A DNA stretch of 43,462 bases from Ignavibacteria bacterium (GTDB lineage Bacteria; Bacteroidota; Ignavibacteria; Tepidaquicellales; OLB5), in assembly GCA_030835085.1 (NCBI GenBank), contig JAUQWQ010000211.1, forward strand, positions 1-43,462. Reading direction: 5' to 3'. How positions within the stretch are numbered: position 1 is the first letter of the stretch; the number at the start of each line of letters is the position of its first letter. Shown piece by piece: positions 16,161 through 23,985 of this stretch. The notes under the pieces are model-generated. The model did not search any database. It saw only the letters and a program-made list of their open reading frames with translations, and was not told the origin of the DNA. Position numbers and translations under genes: made by a program.

Positions 16161-17528
16161 ATGGCTAAACCGGTTACAAAATATATCTGTCAGAATTGCG
16201 GTTATGTTTCATTGCGCTGGCTGGGCAAGTGCCCTGAGTGCGATTCATGGAATACCTTTGTGGAAGAGATCGTGCATACTGATAAACACAAGCTTAAATC
16301 AAAAAGCAGTGATATACTGAGCGCAAAACTTACCAATTTATCCAAAGTAGCCGATATAAACATCACCGAAGATAAACGAATAATCAGCACAATAGAGGAG
16401 CTTGACCGGGTGCTTGGCGGCGGAATTGTTCCTGGCTCTGTTGTACTTGTTGGCGGTGATCCGGGAATTGGTAAATCAACCCTGATGATGCAGCTCTCGG
16501 ATAAAATTAAGAACAATACAATACTATATGTTAGCGGTGAAGAATCACCCAAACAGATAAAACTTCGCTGCGAAAGGCTTGGTTTTGCGCATGACGAGTT
16601 CTATATACTTTCTGAAACCAGCCTTGAGATTATCGCGGCAATTGTTGATAAGCTTAAACCTGATATAGTGATAATTGATTCCATACAGACAATTTACCGT
16701 AATGAGCTTGAATCAAGCCCGGGGAGTGTTTCGCAATTACGCGAATCAACTGCCGCAGTAATACAAATAGCCAAAGCAAAGAATATTTCCTTCTTCTTAA
16801 TCGGCCATATTACCAAGGAAGGTTTTATTGCCGGTCCGAAAGTTTTAGAACACATGGTTGATACTGTTTTGCAGTTTGAAGGCGAAAGAACGCACGCATA
16901 TCGAGTACTTCGGGCCATTAAGAACAGGTTTGGCTCGACTAATGAAATTGGTATTTTCGAAATGACAGGCACCGGTTTGGTTGAGGTAAGGAACCCGAGT
17001 GAAGTGTTCCTTTCACAGCGCTCAAAAGGGATTTCAGGCAGTACAGTATCGGCAAGTATGGAAGGTACCCGTCCTATTCTTATAGAAGTACAGGCGCTGG
17101 TTTCCTCTTCGGGTTATTCAGTACCCCAACGGACTGCAACAGGTTTTGATTACAAAAGACTGGCAATCCTGATAGCAGTGCTTGAAAAGAAAATAGGCAT
17201 ACACCTTTCAAAATTTGATGTTTTTATTAATATTGCCGGAGGCATTAAAATTGATGAGCCTTCAATTGATCTGGCAGCGGCTATCAGTATCTGCTCAAGC
17301 TTTAAGGATACTTCAATAGATCACGATATGCTTATACTCGGTGAAATAGGCTTGAGCGGCGAGATTCGCGGTATCAGCTTCGCTGAGCGCAGGATCCAGG
17401 AAGCTATTAAGCTTGGGTTTAAAAAAGTAGTGCTCCCTAAGGGAAACATGAAGAATTTCAAGCCTTCAAAAGAAATCGAGTACATTCCCGTCGAAAGCAT
17501 TCAGGATGCAATCCGTTTAATTTTATAA
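16161..17528 (+). CDS. radA: DNA repair protein RadA/Sms
   Basis: A 455-residue RecA-like ATPase that drives branch migration during recombination repair. It has a C4 zinc finger (C10, C13, C24, C27; CQNCGY and CPECDSW), Walker A GGDPGIGKST (about 98-107), the RadA-specific KNRFG motif (about 254-258) and a C-terminal Lon-protease-like domain (EVQALVSSSGYSVPQRTATGFDYKRLAILIAVLEK, LGEIGLSGEIRGI). Length and domain order are typical. A helicase-nuclease gene starts 24 bases after its stop and is probably cotranscribed. Confidence 0.95.
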   Translation: MAKPVTKYICQNCGYVSLRWLGKCPECDSWNTFVEEIVHTDKHKLKSKSSDILSAKLTNLSKVADINITEDKRIISTIEELDRVLGGGIVPGSVVLVGGDPGIGKSTLMMQLSDKIKNNTILYVSGEESPKQIKLRCERLGFAHDEFYILSETSLEIIAAIVDKLKPDIVIIDSIQTIYRNELESSPGSVSQLRESTAAVIQIAKAKNISFFLIGHITKEGFIAGPKVLEHMVDTVLQFEGERTHAYRVLRAIKNRFGSTNEIGIFEMTGTGLVEVRNPSEVFLSQRSKGISGSTVSASMEGTRPILIEVQALVSSSGYSVPQRTATGFDYKRLAILIAVLEKKIGIHLSKFDVFINIAGGIKIDEPSIDLAAAISICSSFKDTSIDHDMLILGEIGLSGEIRGISFAERRIQEAIKLGFKKVVLPKGNMKNFKPSKEIEYIPVESIQDAIRLIL

Positions 17529-17552
17529 CCAAATTTTTATGCCCAGCCAAAA

Positions 17553-20500
17553 GTGAATACAGAGTTCCTTAAAAAACTAAAACAAAAACTCCAGGTCGGG
17601 AACACCCGTTCCATTCATTTAAATTCGTACCCCGGCAGACTTGCTGCAAGGCTTGATCTGCATGAGCTGAATTACATAAAACAAAACCTTCCAAATGACT
17701 TTCTTAAAAAACTACTGAACAACCATTCGTTTGAATTTAAGTTTAAGATAGAACAAACCGATAACCCTCAGCAATCCCAAAGTTCAGCTTCGGTAAATTC
17801 CCAACAGGGCGAACCTTCCCCGGAACATGCAAATACATCTGTTCAGGCTTTACCTTCTGAAAACAAGGATACAGCACTTAAACAGAATCTTATCTCAAAA
17901 AGGTTATCATCAATTTATTACGAAAATGAAGATACTTATCTTGAGCATGGAATTAAGACTTTCGGCTTCGGTTATCCAACTCTGATATACCGAACAAAAA
18001 GCGACCCTGATAAAATTTTAAGCGCACCTGTTTTTATCTGGATGCTGGAGCTTACCCGCGATAAGAATGAGTGGATAATTTCAAGAGATGAAGAGCAGGG
18101 GATTTCGATAAATGATGTTTTGCTTAATTACTTAGAAACTGACCTTGGTTCAACCGGTTTTTCTAAATTAAACGATGAATATTTAGCTGATAGCTTAATA
18201 GATGAAACAGAATTTATTGTAATCGTGAACAGACTCCTTGCTCAAATCAGTAGTTCAGCGCAACAAATATCCGGTGAGCATGTAATTACACCCATGCTTG
18301 ATAAGCTTAGGCGGACTGAACATGTCAATATATACGGCAACCCCTCAATAACATATTCAGGCATATTCGGACTCTTTAAAACTCCGAAAGAACCGCTGAT
18401 ACGGGATATTAAGCACTTAATTGATAACCCGGATCAATTTAGTTTTGATAAATTAAGTATTGCGCCATTCCAGGAAGTCAAATACTCCGCTGTAGAAACA
18501 GATCCCACACAGGAACATGCGTTAAAGAGTCTTGGAAGTAACAGTAAGCTCATAATCCACGGTCCGCCCGGGACGGGCAAGAGCCAGACGCTGACCGCTA
18601 TTATTGTTAATGCCCTTTTTAATAAGGCAAAGTGCCTTGTTGTGTGTGAAAAAAGAACAGCTCTTGAGGTAATCCTCAAAAATTTGAGTGCCCTGGGACT
18701 CGGAAGCCTTTGCGGTCTGATTGAAGATGTTAACCGCGACAGGAAAAAAATTGTTGATGCTGTCCGTGACCCCAAACCTGCAGCCAAACCCGTAAGAAGG
18801 AACATACTTGATAATATTTTCAAAGAAACTGACGAGACAATTGGTATCATAAACAGCAATCATAGTTTTTACAGCCGGTATCTCCTTAATGATATGACGT
18901 GGGGTGATCTTGTTGGCAAGTTCATCAGGGAAAAAGGCGAGGACGAAAACTATCTGAAGCTTTACAATGAGTTAAAAAACTGTGAAATAGATTTTACAAC
19001 CGAAGGTATCTCTGAAATTTATAATTCCACCTTAAATTTCATCAGGAAGAACAGAAAGCTGTTTAAGACAGCAAAAGCTGACCTTGAAACTTTTAAAATA
19101 CTGAATGATTCGCTGCTTGCAAACCGCTCCGCAAAAGATATTGTACTGGATCTTGAGGGAAGAATAAAAAATCTGCTGACAGAACTGAAAAAATCCATAA
19201 GTGTACTCAATTCACTTCATGATAATTATTCTGCAGCATTAAGCAAGTATTATTCAGATTATAACGGAAAGTTTAATGCAGAGTTAGTTTACATTGCTGA
19301 AATGTACAGGAAGAACTGTACTTTGAACAGAGCATTATTTGCTGAGCTAAGCGGCTGGTCAAGTTTTAAATTATCGTTGTATTCAGTTTTCTCGAAAAAA
19401 TACAAACAACTCAAAAAGGATAAAAGAGAAATTCTTCCATTGTTCTACGGACTTAAAGAATTTCATAAAAACGGATATTTTGATTTTCATATTATAGAAG
19501 TAAAAGATAATCTCTCTGAAATTGAGCCTCAACTTGAAACCATAAATACTGCCCTGCAAAGCTGGTATAATGGAGTAAATGAATACAAAGAACAGCAATT
19601 GAAGAAATATTCCGCGGCAAATTATGATAAATATGCCTTTGAGGATCTTGCTTTAATGAATGAAGCAGATGGCGCATCAGATGAAGTTCTTAAGCTGATC
19701 AATAATTCAGGACTATTTTCAAATATTTATGAATTCAAAGGTAGTTCAATAAATCAAAAAATGGACTTCCTAAGTGAGTTAACTGCCAGACTTGAAATAA
19801 TAGTAAAGGATATAAACTCATTGTATGATTATTATTACTGGCGGAGTGACTATCTGGCATGTAATGAAAACGCAAAGAAAATAATCAACAAACTAATTGA
19901 GTATGATGTTGATAACTGGGAATCGGATTCTGAACTTTATTTCGTATTCAATACTTTAATTGCCAATGAACCAAACATACGCCTCAGAGATGACGGCTTA
20001 TTTGAAGAAATTACAGGAAATCTTGATAAAATTAAAGAATTTCAGCTAAATACTATACTCGAATACTGGCAAAGCCGTCAGACTGAATCAGCCGGTAAAT
20101 TTGAAGAACGTACCGGAATAAACATTAACGCCCTTTACAATAAATCGCGTAACAGCAAATATCAAAAAAGGAATTCTTTAAGGAAAATTATAGCGGCAGA
20201 TCATGAAGTGTTTACTGATCACTTTCCGGTAATGCTGGTCAATCCGGTTGTGTGCAGCAGCCTGTTTGAGATGCGGGAAGGGATGTTTGACCTTGTGATA
20301 TTTGATGAAGCAAGTCAGCTTAGAGTGGAAGATGTATACGCCGCAAAACTGCGCGGGAAAAACCGCATTGTTTCAGGGGATGAGAACCAGATGCCTCCTT
20401 CAAGTTACTTCGCGTCTTCTCAATTGGTCATCGATAGCGATTCAATGAATGAAGATGACGAGGAAATTGTAGTAACGACAGACCCCAAAAATCTTGCTGA

Positions 20501-21617
20501 TGCCGAATCATTGCTTGAGTTCGCGATCCGCAGGGGATATGTTGAATCATTCCTTGATATTCACTACCGCTCAAGGCATCCTGATCTTATTGATTTTTCT
20601 AATGCTGCATTTTATAATTCACGCCTTAACCCGATGCCGCCTGCAAACAATTATAAAGCAATGAGGTATTTTAATGTTTGCGGAATCTACAATCAGGCCG
20701 AAGGTGTTAATAAACAGGAAGCAGAGAAAGTTATCAGCCTATTAAGTGAGCTTATCATTCCCGAAAAAGGTGATGATAATCCCAGTATAGGGGTGGCGAC
20801 ATTCAATATCTTTCAGAGGAATTATATCCTTGATATGATAAATTTTGCAGCTGATAATGACAGCGCATTTGCGCAAAAGATCAGTATTATAAGGAATAAA
20901 CAATCAGAACCGTTCTTTGTGAAGAATCTTGAAAATATACAGGGAGATGAGCGTGATGTGATAATCATTTCCACTACGTTTGGCAAACGTGCCGATGGCA
21001 GTTTCATTCAGAATTACGGACCTATAAACCAGGAAAAAGGATTCCGACTTCTGAATGTAATTGTGACAAGGGCCAAACACATGATGATAGTATGTACTTC
21101 AATTCCTGATGAATATATCAGGGAGTATCCTTCTCTTCTTTCCGCTTTGGGGAATACGGGCAAAGGAATTTTCTACGCATACCTTGCATATGTTAAAGCT
21201 GTTGAAGATTACAACCCAAAGGCTAAGAACGCTGTGCTTGAACAGCTCAGGCTAAACTCCGAAAGAAAAGAACAGGATGTAAACCCTTTGAATAAAACCA
21301 TTTTTGAAGATGAAGTTTATAACAGCCTTCGTAAACATTACACTTCTGAAAGGCTTATAGCAAATTATTCTTCAGGTGGATTTTTGGTTGATATTGCGGT
21401 CTTGCCTGAAGCAAAATCCGGTAAAATAGTCGCTATTGAGTGTGATGGAAGTGCATTCCACCTTTCACCTGAAGCGTATGCATGGGATATTTTCAGAGAA
21501 AAATATCTGGAAAAGTTCGGAATGAAATTCATAAGGATATGGTCTGTTAACTGGTGGAATAATCATGATCGGGAGCTTAAAAGACTTATTGATTTCATAG
21601 AGCAACAGGTTCTATAG
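17553..21617 (+). CDS. SF1 helicase with DUF4011-like N-terminus and C-terminal Vsr/DUF559-like nuclease
   Basis: A 1354-residue protein. The N-terminus (NTRSIHLNSYPGRLAARLDLHELNYI) resembles DUF4011-type regions. A split SF1 helicase follows: Walker A HGPPGTGKSQT near residue 336, a long helical insertion (about 430-870), Walker B FDLVIFDEASQLRVED near 917, motif III SGDENQMPPSS, then DIHYRSRHPDLI, a conserved NIQGDERDVIIIS and LNVIVTRAKH. The last about 105 residues are a small PD-(D/E)XK/Vsr-like nuclease: FEDEVYNSL, GGFLVDIAVL, AIECDGSAFHLS and FIRIWSVNWW. This helicase-plus-Vsr architecture matches proteins reported as single-gene antiphage systems; that role here is inferred. Start is GTG, since the nearby ATG at 17539 is out of frame. 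It lies 24 bases after radA and 70 before fbp. Confidence 0.85.
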   Translation: MNTEFLKKLKQKLQVGNTRSIHLNSYPGRLAARLDLHELNYIKQNLPNDFLKKLLNNHSFEFKFKIEQTDNPQQSQSSASVNSQQGEPSPEHANTSVQALPSENKDTALKQNLISKRLSSIYYENEDTYLEHGIKTFGFGYPTLIYRTKSDPDKILSAPVFIWMLELTRDKNEWIISRDEEQGISINDVLLNYLETDLGSTGFSKLNDEYLADSLIDETEFIVIVNRLLAQISSSAQQISGEHVITPMLDKLRRTEHVNIYGNPSITYSGIFGLFKTPKEPLIRDIKHLIDNPDQFSFDKLSIAPFQEVKYSAVETDPTQEHALKSLGSNSKLIIHGPPGTGKSQTLTAIIVNALFNKAKCLVVCEKRTALEVILKNLSALGLGSLCGLIEDVNRDRKKIVDAVRDPKPAAKPVRRNILDNIFKETDETIGIINSNHSFYSRYLLNDMTWGDLVGKFIREKGEDENYLKLYNELKNCEIDFTTEGISEIYNSTLNFIRKNRKLFKTAKADLETFKILNDSLLANRSAKDIVLDLEGRIKNLLTELKKSISVLNSLHDNYSAALSKYYSDYNGKFNAELVYIAEMYRKNCTLNRALFAELSGWSSFKLSLYSVFSKKYKQLKKDKREILPLFYGLKEFHKNGYFDFHIIEVKDNLSEIEPQLETINTALQSWYNGVNEYKEQQLKKYSAANYDKYAFEDLALMNEADGASDEVLKLINNSGLFSNIYEFKGSSINQKMDFLSELTARLEIIVKDINSLYDYYYWRSDYLACNENAKKIINKLIEYDVDNWESDSELYFVFNTLIANEPNIRLRDDGLFEEITGNLDKIKEFQLNTILEYWQSRQTESAGKFEERTGININALYNKSRNSKYQKRNSLRKIIAADHEVFTDHFPVMLVNPVVCSSLFEMREGMFDLVIFDEASQLRVEDVYAAKLRGKNRIVSGDENQMPPSSYFASSQLVIDSDSMNEDDEEIVVTTDPKNLADAESLLEFAIRRGYVESFLDIHYRSRHPDLIDFSNAAFYNSRLNPMPPANNYKAMRYFNVCGIYNQAEGVNKQEAEKVISLLSELIIPEKGDDNPSIGVATFNIFQRNYILDMINFAADNDSAFAQKISIIRNKQSEPFFVKNLENIQGDERDVIIISTTFGKRADGSFIQNYGPINQEKGFRLLNVIVTRAKHMMIVCTSIPDEYIREYPSLLSALGNTGKGIFYAYLAYVKAVEDYNPKAKNAVLEQLRLNSERKEQDVNPLNKTIFEDEVYNSLRKHYTSERLIANYSSGGFLVDIAVLPEAKSGKIVAIECDGSAFHLSPEAYAWDIFREKYLEKFGMKFIRIWSVNWWNNHDRELKRLIDFIEQQVL

Positions 21618-21630
21618 AAGCATTAATATG

Positions 21631-21661
21631 TTTATATTACCCATAATAATCAGTAATTTTG
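21631..21661 (+). promoter_or_regulatory. Promoter of fbp
   Basis: TTTA (21631-21634), 19 bases, then TAATTTTG (21654-21661) fits the Bacteroidota layout with one mismatch in the -33 element. The ATG of fbp follows 25 bases later. This separates fbp transcription from the upstream helicase. Confidence 0.55.
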
Positions 21662-21686
21662 CTGAAAATAATTTAAGATCTGCTGA

Positions 21687-22706
21687 ATGTTAAAGAAATT
21701 TACAACACTGTACAGGTATATTATTGATGAAGAACGCAAATATCCCGACGCAACAGGTGAACTGAGCGACCTGCTTGCTGATATTGCCCTGGCTTGCAAG
21801 GTTATTTCTCTTGAAGTGAACCGTGCAGGTTTGATTGACCTGATGGGACTGACCGGAACAGAGAACGTTCACGGGGAACAGGTAAAGAAACTTGATGAGT
21901 ACGCTCACGATACACTGGTAAGAGCTATGGAAGTCAGCGGTCATTTATGCGCCATTGCTTCTGAAGAAAGTGAAGATTTTATTCCTGTTAAAGAAAAATT
22001 TATGGGTGAGCGCCCTTTGAGCAAATACATAATCCATTTCGATCCGCTTGATGGTTCATCAAACATTGATGCCAATATAAGTATAGGTACAATATTTTCA
22101 ATCTATAAGCGCAGATCCGAAAGCGGTCCGGGTACACTTGAAGACTGCCTGCAGCAGGGTACTAACCAGGTTGCAGCAGGCTATATAATATATGGTTCAA
22201 GTACAATTATGGTGTATACAACCGGCAGGGGAGTGCATGGATTTACTTTAGACCCTACTGTAGGTGAATTCCTTTTATTCTATGAAAACATACAGATACC
22301 GAAACGCTCTAAGACATATAGTATTAACGAAGGAAATTATACAAAATGGAGCGAAGGTCTGCGCAAATACGTAGATGATCTGAAATCAGATAATAAAGCC
22401 TCAGGCAGACCCTATTCAGCGCGGTATGTAGGCTCATTGGTTGCAGATTTTCACCGTAACCTGCTCTATGGCGGGCTCTTCATGTATCCCGGTGATACAA
22501 AAAATCCGAACGGAAAGCTTAGGCTGCTTTACGAGGCCAATCCGCTTGCATTCATAGTTGAACAGGCCGGAGGCAGAGCCTCCAGCGGGACACAGAGGAT
22601 ACTTGATATCGTTCCTCTTAACCTCCACCAAAAAACCCCTCTTTTTATAGGCAGTGAAGAAGATGTCATTGAAGCAGAGAAGTTTTTGAAGGCGAATAAA
22701 AGTTGA
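21687..22706 (+). CDS. fbp: Fructose-1,6-bisphosphatase class 1
   Basis: A 339-residue gluconeogenic phosphatase that hydrolyses fructose-1,6-bisphosphate in the cytoplasm. The metal-binding and catalytic sequence FDPLDGSSNIDANISIGTIF is intact, as are ASEESED upstream, SARYVGSLVADFHRNLLYGG, and GKLRLLYEANPLAFIVEQAGG near the C-terminus. Length is normal for class 1. The next gene (DUF971) starts inside the stop codon region (TTGA overlap at 22703-22706), so the two are translationally coupled. Confidence 0.95.
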   Translation: MLKKFTTLYRYIIDEERKYPDATGELSDLLADIALACKVISLEVNRAGLIDLMGLTGTENVHGEQVKKLDEYAHDTLVRAMEVSGHLCAIASEESEDFIPVKEKFMGERPLSKYIIHFDPLDGSSNIDANISIGTIFSIYKRRSESGPGTLEDCLQQGTNQVAAGYIIYGSSTIMVYTTGRGVHGFTLDPTVGEFLLFYENIQIPKRSKTYSINEGNYTKWSEGLRKYVDDLKSDNKASGRPYSARYVGSLVADFHRNLLYGGLFMYPGDTKNPNGKLRLLYEANPLAFIVEQAGGRASSGTQRILDIVPLNLHQKTPLFIGSEEDVIEAEKFLKANKS

Positions 22707-23002
22707 TAAGTATCAGTCCGGTAAAAATAAACATAAAAGATGCACGTTATCTTTGCATAAGCTGGGATGATGGCAGTGAATCAATGCTGCAGCTTGTTAA
22801 TTTGCGCAAAAGCTGTCCCTGTGCAAGTTGTATTTCTGAAAAGGAAAATAAACCGGCAACATATATTCCGCTGCTTTCATCAGCGCAGCTTACTGTGAAA
22901 GATATCAAAATGGTCGGCAATTATGCTATACAGATTACGTGGCAGGATGGTCACGATACCGGAATCTACACATTTGATAAGCTTAAAGAAGGAAAGTATT
23001 GA
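22703..23002 (+). CDS. DUF971 / GBBH-like N-terminal domain protein
   Basis: A 99-residue soluble protein. The layout matches DUF971 (gamma-butyrobetaine-hydroxylase-like N-terminal domain): ISWDDGSESMLQLVNLRKSCPCASC, then VGNYAIQITWQDGHDTGIYTFDKL. The CxCxxC-type cysteines (CPCASC) and following residues could bind metal or an Fe-S cluster. The start is TTG at 22703 overlapping the fbp stop. The family's role is not established in general; some members are linked to Fe-S or hydroxylase functions. Association with fbp is seen here only through overlap. Confidence 0.85.
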   Translation: MISISPVKINIKDARYLCISWDDGSESMLQLVNLRKSCPCASCISEKENKPATYIPLLSSAQLTVKDIKMVGNYAIQITWQDGHDTGIYTFDKLKEGKY

Positions 23003-23043
23003 ACTAAACATTTAGATGAACGAATTAATTAATAATAATTATC

Positions 23044-23397
23044 ATGAAAACTAAACTAATTCTCTTTTTACTCTTAATTCTTGGCGTAGCAAGTGTTTCA
23101 TATTCACAGGATACCATATCATCCAAAGATGCGAAGGATTTTATCGGAGAAACAAAAATTATACGCGGAATAGTAGCATCCGTGTTTGTTTCAAATAAAG
23201 GCACTGTGCTGATAAATTTCGATGAAGCGTATCCCAATGCAACATTTGTTGCAGTAATTAAAACCGGCAACAACGGCGTAAGCTACGCTGATGTGAAGAA
23301 AGGCTCAATAATGACCATTACCGGTAAGATCGAAGAATACAAAGGCAAACCGGAGATCATTTTGAATGATCAGTCCCAAATACTGAAAGTAGAATAA
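23044..23397 (+). CDS. Small exported OB-fold-like protein
   Basis: A 117-residue protein with a clear signal peptide (MKTKLILFLLLILGVASVSYSQ, cleavage after SYS or SQ). The mature part is beta-rich: AKDFIGETKIIRGIVASVFVSNKGTVLINFDEAYPNATFVAVI, then KGSIMTITGKIEEYKGKPEIILND. That reads like the tRNA_anti-like/OB-fold proteins found in the periplasm of many Bacteroidota, where the GKIEEYKGKPEI ending is characteristic. Its ligand is unknown. It is about 40 bases after the DUF971 gene and 11 before a membrane protein gene on the same strand. Confidence 0.75.
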   Translation: MKTKLILFLLLILGVASVSYSQDTISSKDAKDFIGETKIIRGIVASVFVSNKGTVLINFDEAYPNATFVAVIKTGNNGVSYADVKKGSIMTITGKIEEYKGKPEIILNDQSQILKVE

Positions 23398-23408
23398 GCT
23401 TTCTGAAT

Positions 23409-23969
23409 TTGAGAAAATTTATATTTTTATCCAGCGGTATATTATTCATTGCAGTAGCTGTATTACTGGTTCTTATTGGCAGCGGCGAAAAGGATAACAT
23501 GCTCATAATGCTCTCAGCAGCCGCTGTTCCTTTTCTGTTTACCGCTTACTGGAATTTCTATTCAGTATATTATGAAAGCAGGATAAACACCCCGGAAGGA
23601 CATTTCACTTACAAAGGCATAGGTAATGCGGGAGTTGGTGCTTTTTATAACAAGGTCATTGCAGTACCTTTCTTTCTTGTTCTCTTTGGTTCGGTAGCTC
23701 TTGCAATAACTGCTGCATTTATGGCTTCAAATCGTTCTACTGAGGATATAGCAATAGTCATGGCCGGTGCGGGTTTCTTATATTCCCTGATAATTACAAT
23801 TTACTTCACGATCAAGATCGGCAAGGGTATAAAAGGTGATGAATCTGCATTATTGGAAAAATCAGCAAATGATACCGGATCCAGGATAGCATTCTTCTTT
23901 GCTTCAGTTGCAACTTTAGGGTTATTTCCCTTAGTATTCTTTATAGTTAAATCACTAAGGAAAAAGTAG
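23409..23969 (+). CDS. Four-helix integral membrane protein, function unknown
   Basis: A 186-residue protein with four predicted membrane segments: residues about 4-24 (FIFLSSGILFIAVAVLLVLI), 32-52 (LIMLSAAAVPFLFTAYWNFY), 83-105 (VIAVPFFLVLFGSVALAITA), 115-137 and a last one near 160-182 (IAFFFASVATLGLFPLVFFI), so possibly five. The C-terminus is basic (KSLRKK), suggesting it is cytoplasmic. I recognise no family. The start is TTG at 23409; no ATG is available before the first helix. It converges on the SpoIIE-type phosphatase gene with 16 bases between them and no terminator visible. Confidence 0.65.
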   Translation: MRKFIFLSSGILFIAVAVLLVLIGSGEKDNMLIMLSAAAVPFLFTAYWNFYSVYYESRINTPEGHFTYKGIGNAGVGAFYNKVIAVPFFLVLFGSVALAITAAFMASNRSTEDIAIVMAGAGFLYSLIITIYFTIKIGKGIKGDESALLEKSANDTGSRIAFFFASVATLGLFPLVFFIVKSLRKK

Positions 23970-23985
23970 TATACCCACTTCCTGT

